From NCBI GenBank assembly GCA_014799395.1, contig JAAVID010000097.1, positions 1 to 32,390 on the forward strand: a DNA stretch of 32,390 nucleotides. Direction: 5' to 3'. How positions within the stretch are numbered: position 1 is the stretch's first letter; the number at the start of each line of letters is the position of its first letter. The notes under the pieces are model-generated. The model did no database searches. It was not told where the DNA came from and saw only the letters and a program-made list of their open reading frames with translations. The DNA comes from Oscillospiraceae bacterium. Its GTDB lineage: Bacteria > Bacillota > Clostridia > Oscillospirales > Ruminococcaceae. This document shows, in pieces, positions 7,736-15,713 of the stretch. The position numbers and the translations under genes were made by a program.

Positions 7736-8481
7736 TCGCTCTCCCCGCTTTCCTCCGCGTTATTTTCAAGCGCCGCAAGCGCCCTGTCCTCGGCGGTCGC
7801 GAGACGTATGCTCGCGCCGTCCTCCGAGATGATTATCCTGCCGTCCTTTGAAAGCTCCAGTATAGCCAGAAACGTCGCGACCTTTCTTGAGCGCGGCTGA
7901 CCCTCGTACAGCTCGGTCATAGGCACATTCGGCTTTTGCCGCAGGCTTTTCAGTATCGAGAACACGCCCGTAAACACCGTAACATAGCTCTTCTCGACGA
8001 CGGGCGCGGGCGGGCGCACATTAAACGAAGCCTTGCGCCGCGAGCGCTCCGAGACAGCGCTGTACGCCAGCAGTATCTCCTCGGGCTGATGAATCAGCCG
8101 ATAGGTGTTGTCAATGTCTATCTTCACGGGCTCGCGGACGTAGATAGTATCGCCCATAAAGCGCTTTTTCAGCCGCCCCGCCATAGTTTTGCAGAGCGCC
8201 AGCTCGATAAGCGCGCCCTGTAACTCGCGCTTCATCTGCTCGGCTTCCTCTTTCGGGAGCAGAGCCGCGGATTTTATCAATATCAGCCGCGCCGCCATTT
8301 CGAGAAAATCCGACGTGACCTCTATATCCGCCTCGGTCATTCGCTCGAGATACAGCATAAACTGGTCGAGCAGCACCGTTATCTCAATATCCTGGATGTT
8401 CAGCTTATGCTTCTGGATAAGCATTAACATCAGGTCGAGGGGTCCCTCAAAGACCTCCAGCTTAAAATTAAGTTCCGTCAT
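7732..8481 (-). CDS. scpA: Segregation and condensation protein A (ScpA)
   Basis: ScpA is the kleisin subunit that bridges the two SMC heads and binds the ScpB dimer. The 249 residues begin with the diagnostic block FEGPLDLMLMLIQKHKLNIQDIEI. The central part has FLEMAARLILIKSAALLP, and a C-terminal winged helix includes KVATFLAILELSKDGRI. The length is typical. The ATG lies 1 bp after the stop of the upstream site-2 protease; the nearest GAGG is rather far, so reinitiation after that gene is likely. It overlaps scpB by 4 bp. Confidence 0.96.
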   Translation of the reverse strand: MTELNFKLEVFEGPLDLMLMLIQKHKLNIQDIEITVLLDQFMLYLERMTEADIEVTSDFLEMAARLILIKSAALLPKEEAEQMKRELQGALIELALCKTMAGRLKKRFMGDTIYVREPVKIDIDNTYRLIHQPEEILLAYSAVSERSRRKASFNVRPPAPVVEKSYVTVFTGVFSILKSLRQKPNVPMTELYEGQPRSRKVATFLAILELSKDGRIIISEDGASIRLATAEDRALAALENNAEESGESE

Positions 8482-8484
8482 AGC

Positions 8485-9174
8485 TTAACAAATGAACCTC
8501 GTTATCAGGTCAAGGAACCGCAGCACTCCGTTTTCGAGGAACATCAGCGGCGTGTCCAGAACGTTGGAGATAAGTAGCACGAACACGATAAAGTGGATTA
8601 TCTGCCCGTTTTTCTCCATAAAATACAGCGCCTTGCCCGGCAGAAAGCTCGACAGAATGTGATAGCCGTCAAACGGAGGTATCGGGATAAGGTTGAATAT
8701 TCCGAGGAATATGTTTATCTGAATTATCTGACCTAAGCCCAGCATAATGTATATCGCGGTCTGTCCCGTCAAAACGCCCGACACTATCATTATCTTGTAA
8801 ATTATCATCACGACAAGCGCGAGGAGAATGTTCGACAGCGGACCCGCCAGCGACACGAGGACGTTCGCGGTGCGTATCGAGGTCTTGCGGCAGTTGCGCA
8901 GGTCAACGGGAGTGGGCTTCGCCCAGCCGATACAGCATATGCACATACATATCGCGCCCATGGGGTCGATATGCGCGAGGGGGTTGAGGGTCACTCTGCC
9001 CTGCCGCTCCGCCGTGTCGTCGCCGAGTATCTTCGCGACCAGCGCGTGAGCGCACTCGTGTATCGGAAAGCACAGGAAAATAATTACGAACACCGAGAAA
9101 AATCTTATCACGACTTCAAGGAGATCGCATCTTCCCGCGAAATAGTCAAATAAATATAATAAAGCGCCTTTCAC
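8485..9174 (-). CDS. Site-2 protease family (M50) membrane metalloprotease
   Basis: This 229-residue polytopic membrane protein has the zinc-protease motif H39-E-C-A-H43 and a later NLIPIPPFDGYHIL block carrying the third ligand, as in the M50 / SREBP-S2P family. RVTLNPLAHIDPMG between them is also family-typical. Four to six membrane segments are visible. I place the start at the GTG at 9174, which has a perfect GGAGG six bases upstream; the in-frame ATG 63 bp further up overlaps the promoter -10 and cannot be used from that promoter. Its substrate is unknown. Location upstream of scpAB is common in Clostridia. Confidence 0.9.
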   Translation of the reverse strand: MKGALLYLFDYFAGRCDLLEVVIRFFSVFVIIFLCFPIHECAHALVAKILGDDTAERQGRVTLNPLAHIDPMGAICMCICCIGWAKPTPVDLRNCRKTSIRTANVLVSLAGPLSNILLALVVMIIYKIMIVSGVLTGQTAIYIMLGLGQIIQINIFLGIFNLIPIPPFDGYHILSSFLPGKALYFMEKNGQIIHFIVFVLLISNVLDTPLMFLENGVLRFLDLITRFIC

Positions 9175-9225
9175 TTTAGTCCTCCAAAAATAATGTATCG
9201 TTTGTTCAAAAGATATACAATATAT

Positions 9226-9254
9226 ATTATAACCCAATTCGGAATATATTTCAA
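9226..9254 (-). promoter_or_regulatory. Sigma-A promoter of the M50-scpA-scpB-DUF2953-ytfJ-dacF operon
   Basis: TTGAAA (9249-9254) and TATAAT (9226-9231) are spaced by 17 bp. The expected start lies about 25 bp before the GGAGG site of the site-2 protease. It settles the GTG start at 9174. Confidence 0.8.
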
Positions 9255-9276
9255 GGGGTATTTGGGAAAATTTGCG

Positions 9277-9311
9277 AAAAAAATTGTCCTCCCCGAACTT
9301 CGGGAGAGGAC
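9277..9311 (-). terminator. Terminator after the sugar-phosphate isomerase-like gene
   Basis: The hairpin at 9286-9311 has about 12 bp of stem with one bulged base. On the minus strand it is followed by AA and seven T residues (9285-9277). It starts 6 bp beyond the stop codon at 9318. Confidence 0.9.
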
Positions 9312-9317
9312 AAACCG

Positions 9318-10112
9318 TTAGTTTATTTTATCAACTATCTCCGACAATACGTCCACGGAGCTTTTCAGCTCGTCGAACTCGCCGTAATTGTCGCGGTAAA
9401 GCTCGACTATGAACGCGCCGTTGTAGCCGTGCGAGAACATCTTCCTCGCGAACGCCGAAAAGTCGAATTTGCCCTTGCCGACGGGCAGACAGTCGCGGCT
9501 CTCGTCGCCGTCCGAGAGGTGACAGTGCACAATGCTCCCGCCGAGCGCGTCGACGTACTCGAGCGGATTTTCCCCGCTTCGCCGCGCCTGTTTGAGGTCG
9601 AGCACGAACTTCGCGCTGTCGCCGAGCTCGCGCTTCATCATCTTCAAAAACTCCAGCCGCCCCGACAAGCAGTAATGCACGTTCTCCTGCGCGACGGTTA
9701 TGCCGTATTCCCTGCCGACCTCGCTCAGCATACGGAACTGGTTCAGATAGTGCGACACCGTGCACTTGCTGCTGAGTATCGCCCCGTGCAGCACGAACAC
9801 CTTTGCGCCGAGCTTGTTCATACTGCCGAAAAATCCCGTGTACAGCTCGATCATTTCCTCAATGCGCCTGTCGTAGGTCGAGAACAGAAACACGCTCTCC
9901 ATAGGCGACGAGAACGGGTGAAACGACGTTACGGTCATTCCGTTCCTGTCGCGGATTTCGCACATCTGCGAAATGTAAGGCTCGCCCGCCTCGCGCGTGG
10001 AGTTCGCGAAAACCTCCGCGCATTTCACGCCGAGCCGCGCCAACTCCGCGAACGCGTCCTCGACGTGCAGCGGATATAAAGAGGCGGTCGATACGCCGAT
10101 ATTTATTTTCAT
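9318..10112 (-). CDS. Sugar phosphate isomerase/epimerase-like TIM-barrel protein
   Basis: This 264-residue protein belongs to the xylose isomerase-like / AP endonuclease 2 TIM-barrel family. Visible blocks are NIGVSTASLYP at the first strand, the second-strand segment GVKCAEVFANS, the TSFHPF strand, AKVFVLHGA, ITVAQENVHYC, AKFVLDLKQARRSG, IVHCHLSDG and GAFIVELYRDNYGEFDELKSS. The carboxylate and histidine ligands expected for a divalent metal are retained on several of these strands. The ATG at 10112 has GTGAGGG eight bases upstream and is preferred to an in-frame GTG 15 bp earlier. It is monocistronic, with its own promoter and terminator. The substrate cannot be deduced. Confidence 0.87.
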   Translation of the reverse strand: MKINIGVSTASLYPLHVEDAFAELARLGVKCAEVFANSTREAGEPYISQMCEIRDRNGMTVTSFHPFSSPMESVFLFSTYDRRIEEMIELYTGFFGSMNKLGAKVFVLHGAILSSKCTVSHYLNQFRMLSEVGREYGITVAQENVHYCLSGRLEFLKMMKRELGDSAKFVLDLKQARRSGENPLEYVDALGGSIVHCHLSDGDESRDCLPVGKGKFDFSAFARKMFSHGYNGAFIVELYRDNYGEFDELKSSVDVLSEIVDKIN

Positions 10113-10150
10113 CTGGTATACCCTCACCGTTCAAAATATGTCTTGTTAAA

Positions 10151-10179
10151 ATTATAACATATTTCAACGGAAAAATCAA
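10151..10179 (-). promoter_or_regulatory. Promoter of the isomerase-like gene
   Basis: TTGATT (10174-10179) and TATAAT (10151-10156) are spaced by 17 bp, with an extended TGT preceding the -10. It is divergent from the DUF421-ger cluster. Confidence 0.7.
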
Positions 10180-10208
10180 GAATATTTTTAACATTTTGCC
10201 AAATAATA
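10180..10208 (+). promoter_or_regulatory. Possible forespore (sigma-G-like) promoter for the DUF421-ger cluster
   Basis: GAATA (10180-10184) is followed 17 bp later by AATAATA (10202-10208). This resembles sigma-G boxes (GMATR and CATNHTA) with one -10 mismatch and slightly short spacing. No good sigma-A promoter is seen on this strand. The assignment is weak. Confidence 0.25.
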
Positions 10209-10233
10209 ACCAAAAAAGCAAGGAGATATTTTT

Positions 10234-10905
10234 ATGGCAATCGTTTTAATAAGAGCGGTCATTTTATACATCGTCATCACCTTTTCGCTGAGACTTATGG
10301 GCAAGCGGCAGCTCGGAGAACTCCAGCCGTCGGAGCTTGTGGTGACGATACTCATCTCGAATATCGCGGCGATACCCGTCGAGGACAGCTCCGTGCCTAT
10401 GATAATGGGCATAGTCCCGATATTGACGTTGGTATGTCTCGACGTTATCATGTCGGGGATAATGCTCAAATCCGCGAAGGTGCGCAAGCTGATGATAGGC
10501 AGTCCGCGCATTATCATCTCCGAGGGGGATATACTCCAGAAAGAGATGAAGCGCCTGCGCTACACCGTCGACGACCTCACCGAGGCAATGCGCGAACAGC
10601 AGATATTCGACATAACCCAGATACACTACGCGATAGTCGAGACGACGGGAAAGATCAACTTTCTGCTGAAAAAGGACTATCAGCCCGCCGAAAAGCAGGA
10701 CGTCGGCAAGGGCGGAAGCACCGACAATCCGCCCTCGGTGATAATCCGCGACGGCATTACCGACAACGAACAGCTGCGGCTGCTCGGTCTCGGGGAACAA
10801 TGGCTTACGAAAATTCTGCGTGAAAACAACGTCGGCATAAAGGGCGTGTTCTTGATGATCGCCGACCGGAACGGCAACCACACCATAATTAAAAAAGCGG
10901 GGTGA
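10234..10905 (+). CDS. DUF421 (YetF-type) membrane protein
   Basis: This 223-residue protein has an N-terminal membrane part with about three helices (residues 2-22, 33-47 and 54-75). A cytoplasmic DUF421 domain follows, with the signature LMGKRQLGELQPSELVVTILISNIAAIPVED and GSPRIIISEGDILQKEMKRLRYTVDDL. Members in Bacillus spores sit in the inner membrane and affect germination rate and permeability. Here it is the first gene of a cluster with DUF4363 and gerA-gerB-gerC, which fits a spore-membrane role. The ATG has an AAGGAG site. The gene ends in a GTGA overlap with the next. Confidence 0.9.
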   Translation: MAIVLIRAVILYIVITFSLRLMGKRQLGELQPSELVVTILISNIAAIPVEDSSVPMIMGIVPILTLVCLDVIMSGIMLKSAKVRKLMIGSPRIIISEGDILQKEMKRLRYTVDDLTEAMREQQIFDITQIHYAIVETTGKINFLLKKDYQPAEKQDVGKGGSTDNPPSVIIRDGITDNEQLRLLGLGEQWLTKILRENNVGIKGVFLMIADRNGNHTIIKKAG

Positions 10906-11288
10906 AAAGCGTGAACAGAATAATCATCAGCATTGTGATACTGTGCGTTATGTCGGTAGGCTGCTTTATCTCGGTCGGCGTTGTGGACAGCTTTGCCGGC
11001 AAGGTACTCGCGAAGATCGACGAGGTGGAAAAAGCGTATGAGGAGCAGGACAAGGAAAAGTCCTCCAAGGCCGCAAAGGAGCTTCAGGACGAATGGAAAG
11101 ACTTTACCAATATGGCGATACTTGTAAACGACCTGGGACACGCGGTCGAAATAACCAGCTCGATCGCCGAAGTATATTCCTTCGCGCAGGAACTTAACGA
11201 GGAGCTTTACGCCGCCTGCGACCGCGCTCAGGCGCAGATCGAGATGTTCCGCGATATGCAGAAGCCGACCCTGTGGAAGATACTGTAA
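10902..11288 (+). CDS. DUF4363 family small membrane-anchored protein
   Basis: This 128-residue protein has one N-terminal signal/anchor helix (about 5-30) and an outward helical domain rich in charged residues. Typical DUF4363 features are the W-K-D-FTNMAILVNDLGHAVEIT block and the paired helices. The GTG at 10902 overlaps the DUF421 stop; a second GTG at 10911 has the better ribosome binding site (GGGGTGA), so the real start may be there, costing three residues. Function is unknown. The family is repeatedly next to DUF421 in spore formers, so the two may form a complex. Confidence 0.85.
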   Translation: MKSVNRIIISIVILCVMSVGCFISVGVVDSFAGKVLAKIDEVEKAYEEQDKEKSSKAAKELQDEWKDFTNMAILVNDLGHAVEITSSIAEVYSFAQELNEELYAACDRAQAQIEMFRDMQKPTLWKIL

Positions 11289-11353
11289 ACGCCGCGCGAA
11301 TAAATTTCCTTTATCGCGGAAAAATACAGGCGATAAGCCGATAGGAGAAAACA

Positions 11354-12844
11354 ATGGAAGAAAATGTAAACACAAGATTATCCCCCGAGCTTCCCGTGGA
11401 TATTTCACTTGACCGCAACCTCGCGAACATCAAGAAGTACACGGACAATTCGTCGGATATTATCGTCAAAACGGGAATGGTCTGCGGAAACAGGCTCGCG
11501 GTGCTCACCTGCGAGGGAATGACGGGCACGGACACCCTCGCCGAGCTTGTATACGGCAAGCTGAACGACCTGGCGAACCGCGAGATAATGCCGCCCGAAA
11601 CGCTTATGTCCTGCTTTTTCGAGGTGTATATGATGGCTGCCGAGCAGCTTAGCTTAACGAACCTCGGCGATTTAGTCCTGAAAATGCAGTCGGGCTTCGC
11701 GGTCATTCTCGTTGACGGCTGCACACGCGCGATCGGTATCGGGATACAGGGCTACAAGTCGCGCGGTATCGACGAGCCGTCGAGCGAGCTGAACGTCCGC
11801 GGCTCGCGCGAGGGCTTTGTGGAGGTCATACGCACAAATATGTCGATGATACGCCGCCGTATCAAATCGCCGACCCTCGTTTTCGAGCTTCAGACCCTCG
11901 GCGACCGCTCGAATACCGACGTGTGCCTTTGCTACATCTCGGACAAGGTATCGCCCGAATTGCTTGAGAATATCAAGAAACGTCTTAAATCGGTCAAGCT
12001 GAACACGATACTCGAGAGCGGCTACTTGCAGCCGTATTTCGAGGGCAGCGGCGGCTGGTTCTTCTCGGAATGCGGAACCTGCGAGCGCCCCGATACGTTT
12101 GCCGCGAAGCTGTACGAGGGGCGCGTGGGCATACTCGTGGACGGCACGCCGTTCGCATTGGTTATACCTCACCTGTTTATCGAGAGCTTTCAGACCCTCG
12201 ACGACTACACGCAGAAGCCGTTCTACGCGTTTTTCATAAGGTTCGTGAGACTTACCGCGTATTTTATAACGCTGTTTCTGCCCGGCGCGTACGTCGCGAT
12301 AGCTTCGTATAATCCCGAAATGCTCCCGTCGGCTTTGATACTGAATTTAGCCGCCGCCGAGCAGACCGCGCCGTTCTCGCTTATGGTGGAATGTCTGTTT
12401 ATCCACTTTATGTACGAGATTCTCCGTGAAGCCGGGATACGTCTGCCGCGCCCCATCGGTCACGCGATAGGCGTTGTGGGCGGTCTCGTTATCGGCGATA
12501 TAACGGTGAGCGCGGGGCTGGTCGGCGCGCCTATGGTCTTGGTAGTGGCGCTTTCGGGATTATGCAGCTTTGTAGTGCCGACTATGTACGAAAAAACGGT
12601 CGTGCTGAGGTTTTTGTATATTATTGCGGGCGGAGTTTTCGGGCTGTACGGACTGCTGATAATGGCGGGCGCGGTCATAATAAAGATGTGCTCGCTCAAC
12701 ACCTACGGTATCCCCTATATGGCGCCTATCTCGCCGTTCTCGCCGAAAGCGTCGCGCGATATGCTGGTAAGGGCGGGCTGGAAGAAAATGGCTAAGGGCG
12801 ATGTTACCGTGCAGAGCCTTAACGGAGCGGAAACGGGAGGTTAA
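11354..12844 (+). CDS. gerA: Spore germination protein, GerA (A-subunit) family
   Basis: The 496 residues match the A subunit of Ger germinant receptors in the spore inner membrane. The N-terminal soluble domain (about 1-285) contains NLGDLVLKMQSGFAVILVDG, GSREGFVEVIRTNMSMIRRRIKSP and the hallmark DGTPFALVIPHLFIESFQTLDDY. The C-terminal membrane domain has about five helices and the conserved LPRPIGHAIGVVGGLVIGD segment. Length is normal. A GAGAAAACA site precedes the ATG. It could instead be a SpoVAF/FigP-type homologue; the following B- and C-type genes favour a full receptor. The germinant cannot be predicted. Confidence 0.93.
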   Translation: MEENVNTRLSPELPVDISLDRNLANIKKYTDNSSDIIVKTGMVCGNRLAVLTCEGMTGTDTLAELVYGKLNDLANREIMPPETLMSCFFEVYMMAAEQLSLTNLGDLVLKMQSGFAVILVDGCTRAIGIGIQGYKSRGIDEPSSELNVRGSREGFVEVIRTNMSMIRRRIKSPTLVFELQTLGDRSNTDVCLCYISDKVSPELLENIKKRLKSVKLNTILESGYLQPYFEGSGGWFFSECGTCERPDTFAAKLYEGRVGILVDGTPFALVIPHLFIESFQTLDDYTQKPFYAFFIRFVRLTAYFITLFLPGAYVAIASYNPEMLPSALILNLAAAEQTAPFSLMVECLFIHFMYEILREAGIRLPRPIGHAIGVVGGLVIGDITVSAGLVGAPMVLVVALSGLCSFVVPTMYEKTVVLRFLYIIAGGVFGLYGLLIMAGAVIIKMCSLNTYGIPYMAPISPFSPKASRDMLVRAGWKKMAKGDVTVQSLNGAETGG

Positions 12845-12845
12845 T

Positions 12846-13763
12846 ATGACAAAGGAAAATTCAATAAGCGCGCCGCAGTTGTTCTGCGTTTTGCTGCTGT
12901 GCAGGCTGAGCGCCGAGATCGTCTATCCGCGAACCGTTTCGGGAACCGCCCGCGAGGGCATTCTCGCGCTTGTTATCGCGGAGGTACTGCGCTTTATCCT
13001 CGCGCTGCCCGTTATCATTTACTCGTTCAAGGGGCAGAATATCCACCGCGCGGTCTATAAAAAGAACAGATTTTTCGGGTGGTGCGGAGCGCTGTTCGCG
13101 GCGCTGCTGCTCGCTGCCGCGGCTTTGAGGACGCTGTTCAACTCGTCGCAGTTCGCGGTGAAAAATCTCCTCAACGGCGGAGTGAGCTGGATAGTTTTCA
13201 CCGTCTCGGCGATCTTCGCGGTATACGCCGCGATAACGGGCGCGGAGGCGCTGGCGAGGTCGGGCGCGATATTCCTTATGACCGCCGCGCTGATAACCAT
13301 AGCGGTCATTCTCGCGGACATTCCGTATATGCATACGGACGGCTTTGCGGCGCAAGGGAGCTTCTCCTCTCTTCTCGGCGATACGTTTGAGAGAATGCTC
13401 CGCGGCGGCGATTATCTGATATTCGCGGCGCTGCTGCCGTATGTAAACAAAAAGAAAAGCACATCTTCGGGAAAGACCGCGCTGTGCTTCGCGCTGTTCT
13501 CGCTGCTCGGAGGTCTGGTGATAACGGTGACGAGCTGTCTTGTCCTCCGCGATATGTACGGGCTGTGCGAATATCCGCATATCGCGGCGGCTTCGCTGTC
13601 GGATATAGCCTTCTTTAAGCGGCTTGACGGGGCTTCGGCGGCTGTGTGGACGCTCTGCGCGGCGTTCAGGAGCGGCGTTATGCTGTTCGCGGCGGGCAGC
13701 GCGGTCGCCGAGGTCTACCGCGCGGGACATCCGGCGGCAAAAAAGGTACGAGGTGCGCAATGA
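12846..13763 (+). CDS. gerB: Spore germination permease, GerB family, apparently short at the C-terminus
   Basis: This 305-residue polytopic membrane protein fits the APC-type GerAB/endospore germination permease family. It starts with ISAPQLFCVLLLCRL, has a TM2 segment GILALVIAEVLRFILALPVIIY, and roughly eight membrane helices in all. The usual length is about 360 residues with ten helices; here the protein ends in a basic tail shortly after the helix around FRSGVMLFAAGSAVAEVY, so the last one or two helices seem absent. The ATG at 12846 has a GGGAGG site and lies 1 bp after the gerA stop. Its stop overlaps gerC as ATGA. The B subunit probably binds the germinant. Confidence 0.87.
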   Translation: MTKENSISAPQLFCVLLLCRLSAEIVYPRTVSGTAREGILALVIAEVLRFILALPVIIYSFKGQNIHRAVYKKNRFFGWCGALFAALLLAAAALRTLFNSSQFAVKNLLNGGVSWIVFTVSAIFAVYAAITGAEALARSGAIFLMTAALITIAVILADIPYMHTDGFAAQGSFSSLLGDTFERMLRGGDYLIFAALLPYVNKKKSTSSGKTALCFALFSLLGGLVITVTSCLVLRDMYGLCEYPHIAAASLSDIAFFKRLDGASAAVWTLCAAFRSGVMLFAAGSAVAEVYRAGHPAAKKVRGAQ

Positions 13764-14659
13764 AAAAATTAGTGTTAATAATTATCGGAACGCTGCTTCT
13801 CACGGGCTGCGAATCGGATATGACCGAGCTCGGCAACCGCGCCATTATACAGGCTGCGGCAATCGACTTCAACGGCAACTATCGGGTGAGCGCCCTGCTG
13901 TTCAGCGGCGGAGGGAGCAGCGACACTATCGACGCTTCGCAGGAGAACGTCATCAAGGTCTCGGGCGAGGGCGAAACGCTTGCCGAGGCGATAGACAACA
14001 TTTCGCTTATCGACGGCAAAAAGCTGTATATGGCGGAGACCAAGCTGCTGATACTCGGCGGCGGCTTTGAAAAGGTGAGCGCCGCGGACGCTCTCGAAAC
14101 GCTGTATTTCGATATGCGGTGCAGTCTCAATATGCCCGTCTGCTGCGCGGAGAGCGCGGAGGCTCTCACGGACTTACAGTTCACCGAGGGGATAACCTCC
14201 GCGGAAAAGCCCTTGGCGCTCATCGAAAACGCGAACAGAATGGGCGTTTCCCCCAAGACCACTCTCCTCGACCTGCTTGCCGACAGCGCGGGCGGGCGAG
14301 CCTCGCTCCTCCCGAGGCTCGCCCCGACGAAAAACGGCAGAGGAATGACCGAGGACGGCAGAACAGCCGTGCTGAACGGCTCAAGGTATATGAAAAACGG
14401 TATGCTGAACGGCTATTACAGCGAGGTCGAGACCGCCGCGCTTATGCTCCTCTCCGGCAAGTCCGACAAGCTCCTGCTGAATTATCTCCACAACGACGCG
14501 GAGCGGACCTGCGAGGCGTACAGCGTCCGCGCCGTTCCCGAGGGGAACAACTGGCGCGTCTCCGCGAAATTCCGCACGCGAAACGGCGGAGCGCTCTCCG
14601 AAAGCGAACAGCGTTCCGCGCTGTCGGCGCTCACGGAGCTTATCTCAAGCGCGGCATAG
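13760..14659 (+). CDS. gerC: Spore germination lipoprotein, GerC family, truncated C-terminus
   Basis: The 299-residue lipoprotein starts with a signal peptide and lipobox LLLTGC (Cys18), placing it on the outer face of the spore inner membrane. Family blocks follow: a TELGNRAIIQAAAIDF domain, the helical GEGETLAEAIDNISL, LYMAETKLLILG, and AVLNGSRYMKNGMLNGYYSEVET leading into domain 3. GerC proteins are usually 360-400 residues; this one ends within the domain 3 helix (LSALTELISSAA). Roughly the last 60 residues are missing. The stop codon abuts a repeat element. It may be a functional short form or a decayed gene. Confidence 0.85.
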   Translation: MKKLVLIIIGTLLLTGCESDMTELGNRAIIQAAAIDFNGNYRVSALLFSGGGSSDTIDASQENVIKVSGEGETLAEAIDNISLIDGKKLYMAETKLLILGGGFEKVSAADALETLYFDMRCSLNMPVCCAESAEALTDLQFTEGITSAEKPLALIENANRMGVSPKTTLLDLLADSAGGRASLLPRLAPTKNGRGMTEDGRTAVLNGSRYMKNGMLNGYYSEVETAALMLLSGKSDKLLLNYLHNDAERTCEAYSVRAVPEGNNWRVSAKFRTRNGGALSESEQRSALSALTELISSAA

Positions 14660-14731
14660 TAAGTCAGTAAGTAAGTAGGTCAGTGCAAGGGCTCTGCCCT
14701 TGCATCTCGCCAAAGGGGCAAGCCCCTTTGG
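14660..14731. repeat. Tetranucleotide-type repeat plus two perfect hairpins (REP-like element)
   Basis: Directly after the gerC stop lies a degenerate TAAG/TCAG repeat (14660-14684). Two perfect inverted repeats follow: GCAAGGGC/GCCCTTGC (14685-14692 with 14696-14703) and CCAAAGGGGC/GCCCCTTTGG (14710-14719 with 14722-14731). The paired-hairpin architecture resembles dispersed intergenic repeats of Clostridia. The bases between 14732 and 14803 hold nothing I recognise. Confidence 0.7.
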
Positions 14732-14803
14732 AATCCCTGTTCCCAATATTATCTTGATTATGATTTTAAACTTTTCGCTGTAAGGTTATAAGGTTGATTA
14801 TCT

Positions 14804-14839
14804 TAAAAGAAAAACCGCAGGAAAATACCCTGCGGTTTT
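14804..14839 (-). terminator. Terminator of the cys-cyclophilin operon
   Basis: Arms 14811-14821 and 14829-14839 (AAAACCGCAGG/CCTGCGGTTTT) form an 11-bp stem. On the minus strand it continues into a T-rich tail. It lies 18 bp past the stop of the last cyclophilin gene. Confidence 0.9.
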
Positions 14840-14856
14840 GTTATTATTTATCAAAT

Positions 14857-15711
14857 TTATTCCGCCGTAACTTCTCCCGTGCTTTCCTCCGGCATAACGA
14901 AATCGGTAACGGTCACGGAGCTGATGATGATGTCGTTTACGGGCTTGCTCTTTTCGCCGTTCATATCGGTGGTGACATCTGCCGCCGCTATCCTCTCGAT
15001 AACGTCAAAGCAGTCGTAGACCTGTCCGAAGATCGTGTAGCCGCCGTCCCAGAGCGGATAGCCACCTACGGTGTTGTACTTCTCGACGATCTCATCGGAC
15101 GCCTTTTCTATCATATCCGCGAGGTTGGTGTAGTACGCCTCCATATACACGGTGTTGTCGTACGCGGGGTCGGTGCTTTCCATTCCCTCCTCCAGCTTCG
15201 CGGTGAACTCGGCAGCCTTTGCGCGGATAGTCGCGGGGTCGTACTGCGTGATGTCGGTCTTTGTCTGAGCGGTAACTATGTAGAACTGCGTGGTGTTCTG
15301 TCCGTTCTGGTTCGCGTAGCCGAGCGCTCCGTAAAAATTACGCAGATCCTGGCTCGTCTCGATATCAAACGAGGTCGCTTTGCCCAGAAGCGCCGTGCCG
15401 CCCGTTCCGTCGCCGTTCAGCGAGCCGCCCTGTATGCACATATCCTTTGCGACGCGGTGTATCTTAAGTCCGTTGTAGTAGCCGCTCTCCGCGAGCTTTA
15501 TGAAGTTCTCAACGGCGTTCGGAGCGAGCTCGGGATACAGCTTTGCCTTTATCGTTCCGTAATCCTCGATAACTATCTCGACCAGCTTATCGCCGTCGGA
15601 AAACGTCATTGTGTTGGAGATATTTCCTCCCTGCTCATTCTTACAGCCCGCAAGTCCGAGCATACACACCGCAAGAGCCGCGCTTAAAACAGTTTTTATG
15701 ATCTTTTTCAT
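14857..15711 (-). CDS. Cyclophilin-type peptidyl-prolyl isomerase lipoprotein (third of three)
   Basis: This 284-residue extracytoplasmic lipoprotein has a lipobox LAGC (Cys22) and a cyclophilin domain. Signature segments are IVIEDYGTIKAKLYPELAPNAVENF, KIHRVAKDMCIQGGSLNGDGTGG and, late, GGYTIFGQVYDCFDVIERI. The catalytic arginine and glutamine of the HRV...QGG block are kept, while the usual F-M pair is M-C. A helical insert (about 140-210) replaces the standard loop. The expected role is proline isomerisation during folding of secreted proteins. Its ATG lies 2 bp after the previous cyclophilin stop. Confidence 0.92.
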   Translation of the reverse strand: MKKIIKTVLSAALAVCMLGLAGCKNEQGGNISNTMTFSDGDKLVEIVIEDYGTIKAKLYPELAPNAVENFIKLAESGYYNGLKIHRVAKDMCIQGGSLNGDGTGGTALLGKATSFDIETSQDLRNFYGALGYANQNGQNTTQFYIVTAQTKTDITQYDPATIRAKAAEFTAKLEEGMESTDPAYDNTVYMEAYYTNLADMIEKASDEIVEKYNTVGGYPLWDGGYTIFGQVYDCFDVIERIAAADVTTDMNGEKSKPVNDIIISSVTVTDFVMPEESTGEVTAE

Positions 15712-15713
15712 AC

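Noticed and set aside
14685-14731. Two-hairpin unit as the gerC terminator
   Set aside because: Neither stem is followed by a T-run on the plus strand; a repeat element fits better, though it could still slow transcription.
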